From Zantedeschia hybrid cultivar (taxonomy: Eukaryota > Streptophyta > Magnoliopsida > Alismatales > Araceae): 64,000 nt of DNA. Location: positions 20,414,614-20,478,613 of the forward strand of contig JARZZO010000008.1 of the NCBI GenBank assembly GCA_030544215.1. The letters run 5' to 3'. The translations under genes were made by a program, and so were the position numbers. Below are positions 26,201-37,704 of the stretch, one piece after another; the first letter of the stretch is position 1, and each line of letters starts with the position of its first letter. The notes beneath the pieces were generated by a model that had not been told where the DNA came from, did no database searches, and saw only the letters and a program-made list of their open reading frames with translations.

Positions 26201-27764
26201 AAAGCCAATCATTGTACATTCTAGTTCAAATAATTAATAAAGGCAATTATTTCTTCATTTATAATTCTCGCAAAGTAACTATCGTAATGAAGGTCCATAG
26301 ACAAATGTATGGGATATTGAATCATGATGAGATCATGATAGTGAGATCAATATCCTCAGTCAATTGTCTTAAACAGTTCTCGATCATAGGATATTTGAGA
26401 TGGACATTAAATATCCGATAAGATCGACACAAGTTATGTCTTCTCATATGATGAGGGTGAATGATCTCACATTCACTCGTGTGGTGACACTAAGACAAAC
26501 AAGTGGGTGCTCATTAGAGAATGAGTTCACTGAACAGACCCAAATAAGAATTCCTGGATGGTAATTATACCTATTAGTCAACCAGGGAATTCAATCGTTG
26601 CAGTAGCACAGTTGGTCATTTGACCTAAGTCACCAATGATACCTTGTTTGTGGACCATTGTATCTTGATTCTCTGACTCGTGGACTTTAACCATTAAGTC
26701 CACCATAATCGGTCTTTCAGATACAGTGGAAAGCTTACGAAGGTAATTGAGTGAACAACAAGGGATCACTCACTCTTGCTATAAGACTGGAGAGAGAATG
26801 TCCTATGGATGTGTACACAGAAATCTCTGGCCATGGTCAAATGAAAGAGATGTCTTTCTAGATATTAACTGAGTACTAGAATCCATCTGGATAATGCGAA
26901 AGAGGGTTTGACTATAAAACCATACCCTTGCGTTATTGGGACATTGCATGAGTGAAGGATCATATCTCTGCGGTATCTGCAGACGGAAATGTTCAATTGA
27001 AGGGAACAGTATCCCTTATATCTTCTGGGATCATGAGATAGTGTTTGGTGATGTTCATGATCAGAAGGCCAAGTGATTTGATCATCAGATGATAATTCAC
27101 TTGTTTATTGAATTAATCATTCAACATATGATGTTTAAATGTTAATTAATAAATATTAAACTCAAGAAACAGTTCTAAGTTTAATGGGCCTGCAACCGGA
27201 CTGATATATGGGCCTAGAGGGTCACACACATAAGAGTTCTCGTCAGACGGTGAGAGACGTTAAATTTCATGCTTATCTGGGTTTTTATGAAAAGCCGCAG
27301 GATAAACATGAAGATTTAATGGAGAATTATCCAAGGCCAAACTCTTAGATAATCATGAGGATTAATCATTGTGCTTATCCTTATTTCTATATAAGGAGGG
27401 CCAAGGGGGAGGGGTAAAAAGTTGGTTGGACAAATTATTTACCCCAGATTCTTTCTCTCCTCTCTCTCTCTCCTCTCTCTCTTGGAGTGGATCTCTCTCT
27501 CTCCGCGCATGGTGGATTTGAGATCTGGTCGGAGCACTCAAGTTGAGGAGGAAATCGCATCTGCTGCGGGAACTCGTGTGGATACCTCTAGAGATCGTGC
27601 GCGTGCGCGATTACAGAGTCGGCATCATCCACGGGAGATTCGAAACCCCGCAAATGTGAAGAACTGTTCTTCCCGCATTTATTTTAAATGTCCGTTTTAC
27701 GATCCCAGCGACCGATACAATGGAATCGTTTTTATTTCCGCTGCGTTCTTGGCGATTCATAACA
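26181..27764 (+). mobile_element. Nested solo LTR, 1,584 bp, target duplication GTAAC
   Basis: Starts TGTTAGAATTGG, ends GGCGATTCATAACA, flanked by GTAAC at 26176-26180 and 27765-27769. Promoter-like order near the 3' end is TATA (CTATATAAGGAGG near 27390), then a CT-rich tract at 27450-27505, suggesting a U3-R-U5 layout in + orientation. The open frame at 27422-27790 is within this LTR and is not a gene. It is clearly related to the LTR at 41116-42670 (shared start, GATGAGGGTGA, GTGCTCATT, GAATGAGTTCACTGAAC, AGGGTCACAC). There is no internal domain, so Copia versus Gypsy cannot be decided here. Confidence 0.92.
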
Positions 27765-28625
27765 GTAACTCCCACAAGCTCAAGGGGTGACTCCACTCTA
27801 TGATGGCTTCACGCTCTAGAGGTAGTCATTTCCATAGGTAGTCCTTTCCTCGTGGCATAACCTGCGTGGCACTTAATTCTCAAACTACCGATGCATCCTC
27901 ATCGTAGTATCTTAACATCTTGTGAATGCACACGCATATAATATGAGATATAAATATAATCATGCATGAAAGTTAAAAATATCTTAAGTAGCCATACACA
28001 TACAAATATGAACTTGTTATGATGTAGCATATGAGTATGTAATACCATAATATAGATCATACAATTTAATAGGAATATATAACAATTTATACATATTCAA
28101 TTTTTACAATCTTAATCACATCACGATCAAATGATGCCTTCTTATATTCGCGTCACCTTCGTATGATGCATTTAAGAACTCATGTCCAGTTCACACAATT
28201 AAATAAAAAATAAATAAAACTTCTTAGTAGGGTTTCGACATAGAACTAAATATCTTAGTTGTGATACACAGTTAACGCGAATAAAACTTCTACCCATATT
28301 TCTCTAATGGGCTCCTAGGTCTAACTAAGGCTACTAACACTTTGAATGTTACAAAAAGTAATGTTTAAAATGTTGAAAAAATAATAAAAAATAAAAAATA
28401 ATGTTAGATTAATCTTTAGAATTGATCACATTTTCTAAAATTTTAATTTTGGTCTTCAACAAAAGACGCATTTGATTGGATGACTACAGTTGAATTTTTC
28501 AATTCAACGGCAAAAATTAAATCTTAAGAGATAAAAACCAAGTTAGAAGTATTTTAATATTTTAAATGTTCTAATGATTTTTATAATTTTTTAACTTCAA
28601 ATGTGAAGATTTAAAAGGGGCGCAT

Positions 28626-30082
28626 CTAAGTTAGCAGTCCTTTTGAAAATTGTTTAATTAGGTTTGGAAAATATATATTTTATGCTTCCTCATTTTCCTA
28701 TTAAAAAACGTGGAGATCGATGTCAACCACATGCTTTCTTTAATCTAAAAATACCTGCCGTCTCACTAGTGTTGATGGCTGATAGGCGCACATCTATGCT
28801 TACAGTTGGATGACGAAATTCCCCAAAAGAGACGTAATAATAGTCATACATGGGCAACTGAAATTTTCCACTGTGATTAGGTGGTAACTGACAACGAATC
28901 CTAAGTACACCTGTCTATGCTGTACATACATAGGTATTAGGGATTTTGGTGTACATATCCATATCAATTATTACTTGTATGCATGCCTTTTGCTAACACA
29001 TGCTGTTATAAATGTATATTGACATTATGAGAAAGCTTGTGGGATACCCCTTCCATCAAAAGTACTCGAACTCTAATGAGGTATGTAAAAGAAGTTCAGA
29101 TATATTTGCGCGAATTCATTGGAATTTCGTGTATATTTTTGACTTTACTCGAATTTCCAAAATCTTTCTAATATATTCAGTTGAAGTTTTTTACATTTTT
29201 TGCAACTTAATTTTTTGAAGATGTCAAAAATGTTTATAACAATTTGTAGAAGTTAGCAATATACATATACATACGGTATTGTACAAGAATAGATATAAAA
29301 ACCCTAGTTATTATTAGCTGTAGGACCGTAGGGGGTGCAGGTCGCTTGCAAAAGTGGTTAGTCTGAGATTGAAACACGTCTATAGCAATATTGGGAATTT
29401 TTCATTCCACATATTCCAACAAAAATTTTATTTTTTGATATCTGGGAAGATGAATGCGATTGATGTTATATGTAAATTGAAAACAAAAAGTATCTAACTC
29501 GCAATCCTTTTATAATTTATTAGATATCCTCAAGTATCTACTGTAGTTGAAGGCTCCATTAACCAAACCCAAATCTTTTGAATCTTTTACTACGAAGGAT
29601 AGTAATTTAGCTTTTCTTTGTCCTATACAACAATAGTCGTTTTCTAATCACAGAACGTACTCCTGGCTTTGAAATTTGAGACTTCTTAAAAAAGGTGCTT
29701 CTACTGTTTCACAAACACTTCGTGTATATGTTAATAGTTGATTCATTTGTAAGAAGGAAAATTTTATATTGATGATAAGCCTTCCCCAATTTTTCTACTC
29801 GCGTGACGTGTGTGAATCGGTAGCCCTTCATTTTTGAAATTTTAAAACAATCACCTACCTTGAATATGTAGAAAGATTCTTGGCTAAGATTTCCTTTTTT
29901 TGTTTTTTGACTAAAAAAGTGAACAAATGTTTCCGGCGTTACCATTTTAACAATACGTTTGAACTTGGTCAATATTTCCCCTGGAAGCTTCCAAGGGAAA
30001 ATTTTGACCGTCTCGGAATAGGAACATCTCATCCTTGACTGGTTTAGTTTGATTAGACGAGCCGATTGGACTTGAGTAGACC
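28626..30082. other. AT-rich spacer, no convincing gene
   Basis: The longest frame, 29709-30107 on the minus strand (132 codons), is lysine- and phenylalanine-rich, matches no family I know and has no promoter or splice context. Nothing else seen. Confidence 0.5.
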
Positions 30083-30418
30083 ATTCCAGTAAAAACTTTC
30101 CACACACAAGTCAGTAAAAGTTTCAAGCGTGGAACAAATGGCTTGTTAATCAAAGAGTACTACTGTATTGACTGTAACACTCTTATGGGTCGTAATCTGG
30201 ACTCGGGAACTGCCAAAATAAGTCATTAATTAGTCTTCCCTAATTAATCTTTCCAGTAAAAATTTCCACACACAAGGCAGTAAAATCTTCAGACGAAGCG
30301 TGGAAAAATGGCTTGTTAATCAAAGAGTATTACTAAGCATTTACCATAACTCTCTTAGGTCGTAATGTGGGCTCAGGAACTGCCAAAATAAGTCATTAGT
30401 CTTCCCTAATCACTTTCA
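30083..30418. repeat. Tandem duplication (period 167 bp) upstream of the LBD gene
   Basis: Copy 1 starts at about 30083 and copy 2 at about 30250. Both carry TTTCCACACACAAG, ATGGCTTGTTAATCAAAGAG, GGTCGTAAT and GAACTGCCAAAATAAGTCAT with small differences. The block ends about 640 bp upstream of the LBD start codon, so it could be distal promoter sequence; that role is inference. Confidence 0.88.
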
Positions 30419-30969
30419 TGCGGTGTAATAACGTCGCTGCTCAGCCAATTGTGCATTGTCTGGATGAGGGAAAGCTTTCTCCTATATAGTAAAATACACT
30501 TGACTAGGAACCTTTGGACCTAGCCTTAAGCCTTCCAAGGAGTAGAATGCCAGGTTTGGCAGGAGAAACTGAATACTCCATTGGCTACATAGCTGAAAGG
30601 TTGTAGCCTCTCTCGTTCACTAGCTGAACAGGTGCAGCCTCTCTCTCTCAACCAAGGAGGGGCTGCTCCTTGTCGCGTAAAAACCAGCCTATGAGGGGGT
30701 CTTAATCTTATCTTTAATGCCTAACTGGTCACCGAATTTTCCAGTTAGGTAAACCCTAGGATTTTATATTTAGGGGGTTCCATCGCCTCTTGCCCCGCCG
30801 GTGCCATACTAGCCAGAGTTTTCTCCCCTCAAATCTGTCCGCGAGTGACAAGTTCCGACGTCCATCCCCCACACTTCAAACTTTGAAATCTGCACGAGGA
30901 GAAAGTGTGGACTGCTCGGCCCCCACCACTCCCCACCAGTATGCACATAACTTCGCCTTCTGCACGACT

Positions 30970-30977
30970 TATATAAC
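30970..30977 (+). promoter_or_regulatory. TATA box of the LBD gene
   Basis: TATATAAC lies 91 bp upstream of the LBD start codon, placing the transcription start near 31000 with a leader of about 60 nt. The upstream 150 bp are relatively GC-rich, as is the first exon. Confidence 0.65.
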
Positions 30978-31060
30978 GCCCGGGCAGGGAGGACTACTTC
31001 GAGGTACCCGCAGCAGCAGCTTCCACGGGCTCTCTAACGTCGCCGAGCAGCTGTAGCTGC

Positions 31061-32077
31061 ATGGAATCCCACACGCGGGGCCGCCAGAAGTTCGACCAGC
31101 CCTGCGCGGCTTGCAGGTTGCTGCACAGGAAGTGCAGTTCCGACTGCATCCTGGCGCCGTACTTCCCTGCGGACGACCCTGAGAAGTTCGCCAGGGTTCA
31201 CAAGGTGTTTGGAGCCAGCAACGTGATCAAGATGCTTCAAGTGAGTGATGCGTTCCATTTTTGTTGTTCACTATTGCCAGTTGTTGGTTTTTCTTGTTCC
31301 CTTTGCTGCGCTCCAAGCCCGGCCATCTTCTACAAACTCCAGATCTGTAAATTCAGTTAAAAAACAACCTGCTAAGACTTGTATCTTCTCCAATTTCGAT
31401 TCTTGGTTCTGCCGTTTTTCTTCAGTGCCGTAAGTCGTTGGAGCAACTGTAATGTCTGTTCCAATCCTGTTCGGTTTAGAAGGTAATATATATGAGTTTG
31501 AACGCCGCTATCTACTGCTCAGTGCTTGACTGACGTTGGAAGACTAACCTCTTTGGAAAAAGCAGTTCCGAGATGGATGAGACGAATAAAGGCTCGCAGT
31601 AAAACCTTGTTAAATTCTAAAGAAATTCCAAAACGGTAGATAAGAACGGAAACCAAATCTAGCTATGCAAGATGCTACATCCCAAACTTCAAAATTCTCT
31701 TATTCACGAACGAATCTTCTTGGCAGACGGTGGAGGAAGCTGACAGGGAAGACGCTGTGAAGAGCTTGGTCTACGAAGCCTACGCGAGGATTAGGGACCC
31801 CGTCTACGGCAGCACAGGCGCCCTCTTCTACCTCCAAAACCACGTAAAAGACCTCTCAGAGCAGCTCGCGATGACGAAGGCCCAAATCCTCGAGTACCAG
31901 ATTCAGAAGGACCACATGATGAACGCCCTCCTGGGAGGAGTTCCCCAATTCGATTCGGTCTACGCCCCCGTCAACCTCATGGCGATGGACATCGACGCCA
32001 GTTCCTCGCTTGATAGCAGCATTACATATCTCAACGAGCCGATCCAGTTCACGTCGGATTGCTGCCAAGTCATCTGA
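31061..32077 (+). CDS. LOB-domain (LBD/AS2-like) transcription factor, class I, two exons
   Basis: Plant-specific nuclear DNA-binding regulator of organ-boundary and developmental programmes. Exons 31061-31240 and 31727-32077 join in phase 0 across a GT-AG intron, giving 176 residues. The zinc-finger-like C block CX2CX6CX3C uses Cys15, 18, 25 and 29. The GAS block ends FARVHKVFGASNVIKMLQ (43-60), followed by RIRDPVYG (81-88). The LX6LX3LX6L coiled coil is Leu96, Leu103, Leu107 with Ile114 last, so class I. The intron falls right after the GAS block, the usual LBD position. The C-terminus is short and variable with an acidic SDCCQVI end. Odd: the common GCVGA after DPVYG is GSTGA, and the PxxxR linker reads TVEEADRED. 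I recall LBD1/LBD11-type proteins as closest, but would not fix a name without a tree. Start chosen as the first in-frame ATG after the TATA box. Confidence 0.94.
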
Positions 32078-32559
32078 CGAAGAGCCAGATGGTTAATTTT
32101 GTCTGTGTTCAAGAGCTCATCTTCGGGTTGTCTCTGCGTTTGTACGTAGTAGTTAGCCGAGGAAGGATGAAACGAGTAGAAAGTGAATTTAGCTCAGTCA
32201 AAATACAACGAGCATGTATAGGGAAGTGTAGTATTCCAGGATTTTGAAGTACTTCCGTGCCGTATTGCTTTGGGGGTGTACGCCGGCATGCAATATATGC
32301 CTGTTTGTGATGCAATACATGAGGAAGTTCAAGGCGCAGGTAGAGGGATATGAGATTCTACATGTTCCTTTTGTTTGCTTCTTCGTTACGCAACACAAAT
32401 TAAGACAGAAATATATGATAAAATTAGAAGAGAAAAGAAAAATGGGAGAAACGAAAAGGAAGCAAAGAACATGACTTGAGCGTTCATCATGAAAACATGA
32501 GGTTTAAAAGTAAGTGTTATTAGAATCTACTAAACTTTTTACTATCTAAAGACAATTTT
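32078..32559. other. LBD 3' flank
   Basis: Probable 3' untranslated region and spacer; several short frames here are chance. No second gene seen. Confidence 0.5.
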
Positions 32560-32760
32560 GTGAACAAAAATATTAACATATCATACTTTTTACAACTGTC
32601 ATCTTAAAATAACAAGTGTCACATGGACACCCTTAAGATTGTTCCCATCATTAAGGATTAATAATACCTCAAAAATACTGTATATGACACTTGCCCTATT
32701 AAGATGGCAAAGAGAAGTGATAAAAAGTGTGGTATGCTAATATTGTTCTCTGTGAATAGA
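32560..32760. mobile_element. MITE-like inverted repeat, about 200 bp
   Basis: GAACAAAAATATTAACATAT followed by CATACTTTTT on the left is mirrored on the right; the reverse complement reads GAACAATATTAGCATACC then ACACTTTTTATCAC. An inner pair (ACAAGTGTCAC and ATGACACTTGCC) continues the symmetry. Coding capacity is nil. The target duplication is not clear. Confidence 0.68.
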
Positions 32761-33120
32761 ATAAAAAATAGAGGTAGGAGATTAGTGGCTACATGTACCC
32801 AATTATCCATGTGAGAATCAAGATACTAAAAAATCCACATTTTGTAATCTTCGTCTACGCTATGATATATCTTGATTAATGTGCCCAGTTATGAGAGGTC
32901 AAAATTCTTTATGAATAAAAATTTTGTAGATTCCTTTGATTCAAAAGTTGAAAGAAGAATGGACACAGAGTATAAGATTTGACACTTAGATATTTTCAAA
33001 GAATTTACCGTTGATATCATTAATTTGAAATCATGATGTGATTTTTGTTTTTTTATTTTAATCTAAATTTTATTTTTTCTCAAAAATAAAGTCCTCAAAA
33101 TCTAAGGAAAACGGTTTTGT

Positions 33121-33272
33121 AACTCCTTCATTTGACATCCACATTTGACACTAGGCACATAACACAAATTTCAAGATGAATAAATGGCAAATGCAAATTT
33201 GAATGGCAAATACAAAGTTTAAAATTTGTGCCATATACTTGGTGTCAAATGTGAATGTCAAATGATGGAGTA
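33121..33272. mobile_element. Short MITE with about 50-bp inverted termini, Stowaway-like
   Basis: Left: ACTCCTTCATTTGACAT, CCACATTTGACACTAGG. Reverse complement of right: ACTCCATCATTTGACAT, TCACATTTGACACCAAG. The inverted repeats extend to ACAAATTT near the centre. The CTCC start next to TA suggests a Tc1/mariner-type (Stowaway) MITE with a partly decayed TA duplication; that is inference. Confidence 0.72.
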
Positions 33273-34339
33273 TCTAAACATGAAAGTGAATGCAGAAGGA
33301 GGGTTAAATTATTTTATAAAATTCTTACAAGTTATTCTTCTAAACGCAACCTAATTAACTTTAGATAGGACATGCTTTAAGGTCTATGCTACCGTACATG
33401 CAAGTAGCATGCATGATATATACAAAAGACCACATTGACTAGAAAGTTGTGAGTCATGCCGGCTGCGGATCTGAAAATGCCAACTACCAAGAGAGAAATG
33501 GCCAACTCTTCCCCTCGGTCAACACCAACTAAATGACGTGGCGATAAGACCCGGACGGGTTGAAGCTGTTGTAAGATCGGTAGATCTATTACCGTTTGGC
33601 CGACAAATTTTCTAGGTGCATCAGATGAAACTTGGAACAAATGATCCAGTATCCGATCAGAAACAACTCTGCATCTGAAGAATCGGAGATCCCTTAGTTC
33701 CGATCAGACCCTGCTTGTCTCCGGATCCGTTGAAACATGTCTCCGAACGGACCTTTGATGCCGGTCTCTGAAACCCGCGTTTCCTGTTGTGGCAGTATGT
33801 TGGGCTTGAGCCTGAAGGACAAGACAAATGCAGAGGCAGGGGGAAGAGACGGGGCTGATGCAGAGGGTAGGTGAGCAGATGCAGTGACGAGAGCATCGGC
33901 TACTGCTGGCTGCCCCACCTGTGTTAGTGCGCGGCGGCGGCGGCGGCAGAGGCATCAATCCAGCCTCCCCCTCTCCTCGGCACCCCTCATGGCGACGAAC
34001 TCCACCAGCAGCAACGCCAAAACCATGAGCACCACCTAGTCTCCGGTGGAATTTAGGGTCTTGCACCTCCGCACCCCTTATGGCAACGAGCTCCACCACC
34101 AGCAACGCCATAACCAGGAGCACCACCTGGTTCGCCGGTCAGACGGCACCCCTCACCAACAGCAGGGCCCCAACTCAGCACCACCGGCAGTGACTGCAGC
34201 AACCGCAACACCAGGATGATGATGGCCGCAAGTATATCGACGACCTACGTCAAGGCTCCCGCCAGGGGGAAGGCTTTGTGTGGCCTGCCGGCTGCCGCCA
34301 CCCTAAGACATCGCAAGAGGGACGGAAGGGAAGTGCAGA
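33273..34339. other. GC-rich intergenic block with internal tandem duplication
   Basis: AT-rich at first, then GC-rich from about 33480. At 33980-34140 two copies of a 91-bp unit lie head to tail: CACCCCTCATGGCGACGAAC at 33981 and CACCCCTTATGGCAACGAGC at 34072, each followed by TCCACCA.CAGCAACGCCA. A third start of the motif is at 34147. Minus-strand frames across it are low in complexity and resemble no family, so no gene is called. Confidence 0.6.
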
Positions 34340-34510
34340 TTTCGGAGAGAAGGTTAGATCCAATTATCCGCTGTACCGATCCGATCCTACACTTAACATC
34401 TCCGATCCGAACACATCCGAAATAGATTTTAATTTGGCGGAGACGGATCTTTTGGATTTCGAACCCGGATCGGATCCGGATCTGCAAATTTTCCATCCCT
34501 CCGTGCATGG
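34340..34510. mobile_element. Fragment of a hAT-like CGGAT-rich element
   Basis: Dense ATCCGATCC, GGATCGGATCCGG and TCCGAACACATCCG words like those of the hAT-type elements at 18702 and 37705, ending near TTCCATCCCT, which resembles the inverted start of such elements. The other end is not defined. Confidence 0.4.
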
Positions 34511-35490
34511 TTTGAGGCTTTATGCCTTGTGGGGGAGTAGCACATGCACCTCTAGAGTCTTTTCTCCTTTCCTCTTCTTCTTTGGTTCTGTTGGGGAGGG
34601 GGTGTTTCTCTTGTAGAGAACCTCCCTCCCCTCACCCTCTCCTACCGGAGGAAACGTTCTCTCAATTAGGAGGTTCATTTCTGATGAGAAATTTTTGTCA
34701 GGTAAATCTAGGACTTCCTAATTTTATTTCTCTATCTCTAGAAAGAGTTAAGTTCCTCTTGATTTTGTTTACTTATCTACTCTTTTCTCTTGTTTAACCT
34801 AGTTTTTTATCATAAGTCTTCTTTACATTTGCTCTTATTGTATGTTCAGTTCTTACTCCCTTAGAACTCAATTACAACTTCTTTGCTTTCATTATCTATC
34901 CCTCGTTCAGTTCGCTCAAGTGTCCGGTTGCCTATCACGGTTGTTATGTCATATCCTGTGGAAGACATCGATTGTTGATTCTTACTCTATGATGCAGCTC
35001 ATTCAAGTTATTTTCCAGCATTTCAAGACCTCGATTATTTGTATGCAGTCACCATACTTCGAACATGGGATATGTTCTCCGAGGCCCGTGTTTCATCTAT
35101 TCAAGCAGTAAGATGCTAATCGAAGCCCATCACTATTTGAAGGAGTCGCTCGCTTCTATGCGATGACGAAGCCCTTCGTTTGGTGCCTTGTTCAGCAAGT
35201 CCCAATTAAACCCCTTTGGAGGTTTAAATCGCTACAGTATCAATTCAATTGTCTTTTTCACGTGAATCAAAGTCATTGGATATGACTATGGGGGGTATGG
35301 TTTGGCAGATCTGGAGCTATAAAAATCTTTGTTACGTACGTTTCTTGGTTGAATGACAATATATTTTACTGCCAAAAAAAAAAGCATACGCACCTATGCT
35401 CCCTATCCTTTCTATTATTTCATGATACATTTTTTCTCTTTCTATAGATTTTTTTTGTATATTTTTACTTGTGCAGAGATAAAAGTAAAC
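34511..35490. other. Spacer, nothing recognised
   Basis: Short pyrimidine-rich frames only; no domains, RNA gene or terminal repeats recognised. Confidence 0.5.
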
Positions 35491-35494
35491 AAGT

Positions 35495-35925
35495 CATTTA
35501 TTAAAAGAATTTTTACATATATACCCTTAATCATTTTTGTATCTATACCCTCAACTCCTACATATTATTTTTAATATCCCTAAAATTTTAAAAATATTGC
35601 TTTTATCCCCTCCGCCAAAATAGTGTGAACTTCAACTAAATATGCCAAAAGGTTCTATAGATCTTGATAATATCAGGTGTATGTATGCAAGATCTAATGA
35701 ATTTAGGGATGTGTATACAAAATATTAGTAAATTTAAGAGCATGCATGCAAAATCTTTAGTTTGATTTAACGACATTTTGACCGAGAGATATAACCGCAA
35801 CATTTCTAAGATTTCTAAAGTATTGGAAATAATATGTGAGAGTTAGGATATAGATGGAAATATGATATTCTTTAAAAATATATATGCAAAAATCACTTTA
35901 TTATAATTTTTTTGTGATAAATATC
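35495..35925. mobile_element. MITE with about 120-bp inverted arms
   Basis: The left arm (AATTTTTACATATATACCC, TATCTATACCCTCAACTCC, TACATATTATTTTTAATA) is matched by the reverse complement of the right arm (GATTTTTGCATATATATTTT, CATCTATATCCTAACTCTC, ACATATTATTTCCAATA). The loop contains GACATTTTGACCGAGAG. The long arms suggest a Mutator-type or foldback MITE; I could not find a clean target duplication. Confidence 0.68.
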
Positions 35926-37700
35926 AAATTTTCTTTATGAGAGCGAAAGCATGCAATGGTTTGAAGAAAAGGATTCATATGATCTTTAGACCAAACAAGG
36001 CTTTGAAGTAAAAGTCATGACTCTCGATCAGAAGCTCCATTAACCTCTTTCAATGTTGCTTGTGCTCGTCAGTTAATAAAGGAGATTGAGTGCGAGTGCG
36101 ACTAACGATTGAGAGAATTCCCATCAGTCTCCAACAGAAAAGGAGAGCCTATACAACCCTTCATTTGGAAGGTCAGGAGTATTATGATCCTACTATTTAC
36201 CCTTATTAGAGTTGTTTGTTGTGTCAGAATTAGTTTTTTCTTTTAATTTTATTGAATATCATTTCTTTTTTTTTTCACTTCTCAATGCACTTTTATAATT
36301 GGAAAGCACACACTTTTAGTGTTCGAATTTGGGGCCACTAATTGCAAACCAAAAAAGTAACCTCCAAGGTGACACCCTATTTGAAGTTATAAGAAATGAT
36401 AAGGTGTCAAATCCAAAAAGAATATGATATATTGTTTTCAAGTTTTATTGTATGTTCTTCAGACTATATAATGAAAGTTGAATCCATTTTTTGTTTTCTA
36501 CAAGCATCAAAACTTGAGTCTGAACTTTGTCATCTGATCTAAAGCTCAAAGAGTGAAAGCAAGTAAGAAGATGACATTATAGTATTCCTTTACTAGTCAT
36601 GTATAATTATTCAAAGATCACTATTAAATTAGGTCATGTCAAAATCAAAAAGTCGAGAATTAAGACTACCCTAAAACAATAAAAACGGCATTATTCATCA
36701 TAGACCCTCCGGTGTCGCGGTACGACTTATGAACATCCAAAACTTTATCTAAATTGGGACGCCTAAGTTGACACATAGCCCGAAGAAAAGTAAATCCTAA
36801 AGCAACCTTGCATGGACCTTTGTATTGCTCCGGCGATCCCTCAACTTAGGGCTTTTATTTTAAATGAAAACAATTTGCATGTCCTTGGACTATTGTTCTA
36901 TCAAAGTGACTGGACTGCACGCAACATCTCGGATAGTGAAGTCCCAATACTCGGAATGTAGACAAAGTTCAATATTAATTCGAATTCATCCATCCACATT
37001 GATTGTGAATGAGTTGAACTTAGACAGAGATTCACAAAGTGGAAAGAGAAGTCTAAGCTATTTTATACATACAAAAATATATTTGAGTACTACCTCAAGA
37101 TCTCAATAATTTACTGTGTAAAATTCTGCGAGGAACTCTAATGATCTTTCCACCTTGACGAAGACAATCCTCAACTTCCGCTATAATGTAAGGACCTCCC
37201 CCTTCTGCGAAGAATAAGGTATTTTAGTGTTTACAAGGATCCTTAAAATGTCAAATTGCAGCAAGTATGACTCGTTGTATAAATTAAACAAATTTTATCT
37301 ATGATTACAAAAGAACATAAAATAGCTTTTTTTTTTAAAAGTAGTTTAGTTTTTCAATTTATTGTACCAATCCTTGAATATAAGAATTCATATAGCATAA
37401 TCGAATCTTCTCAAAATGCTTATCTTTGAAAACTGAAAGATTTGCATGTCAGCTTTATGCTGCTCGACCAGTGCAAGGATGCATTTACGAGGAGGTGTCA
37501 GCTAGTTTGTTTGTCGTATTTTGAGTTCATCTCTTTTTTTATATTATGCCCCACAATCTGCAACAATAGGGGTGATGCAAAATTTCAACTATTATGTAGT
37601 CTAATCTATAGTTGTTGCATTACTTAGATATTCAGTTTCCGTCCTATCATGAGACTGCAACTGCAACTGTTCAATTTTTTTATATAAAAAAATGTCGACT
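35926..37700. other. Intergenic, nothing recognised
   Basis: AT-rich, with only short frames and no repeats with defined ends. Confidence 0.5.
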
Positions 37701-37704
37701 CGGA

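Larger units (their letters stand above)
25245..28353. mobile_element. Solo LTR (about 1.5 kb net), target duplication AAAAG, itself interrupted
   Basis: It starts TGTAACACCCCC, ends TGAATGTTACA, and is flanked by AAAAG at 25240-25244 and 28354-28358. It contains a second solo LTR at 26181-27764; without that insert and its duplication it is about 1,520 bp. It is related, in opposite orientation, to the LTR at 12776-15038. It has no coding sequence. It lies inside the MITE arms at 25052 and 28625. Confidence 0.9.
25052..28625. mobile_element. Long-TIR MITE split by a nested LTR
   Basis: The left arm, 25052-25244, reads AACTGCATCCAACTTATATG then CGTCCCTTCTAAAAT. The reverse complement of 28359-28625 begins GGACTGCTAACTTAGATG then CGCCCCTTTTAAATC, and the two arms keep matching into TTTAAATATT and CTTAAGATTT. 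They are therefore the inverted arms of one MITE, each roughly 190-265 bp, now 3.1 kb apart because a solo LTR (25245-28353) landed between them. Outer ends and target duplication are not resolved. Confidence 0.7.

Noticed and set aside
27422..27790. 122-codon open frame
   Set aside because: It lies across the 3' part of the solo LTR 26181-27764 and its target duplication, so it is not a host gene.
29709..30107. 132-codon minus frame
   Set aside because: No family resemblance, and it runs into the 167-bp tandem duplication; likely chance in AT-rich DNA.
33704..34126. 140-codon minus frame starting MVLLVMALLVVELVAIRG, looking like a signal peptide
   Set aside because: The hydrophobic start comes from the 91-bp tandem unit, which gives a similar MALLVVE-like peptide in both copies; the rest is low-complexity Pro/Cys/Ser. 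No domain.
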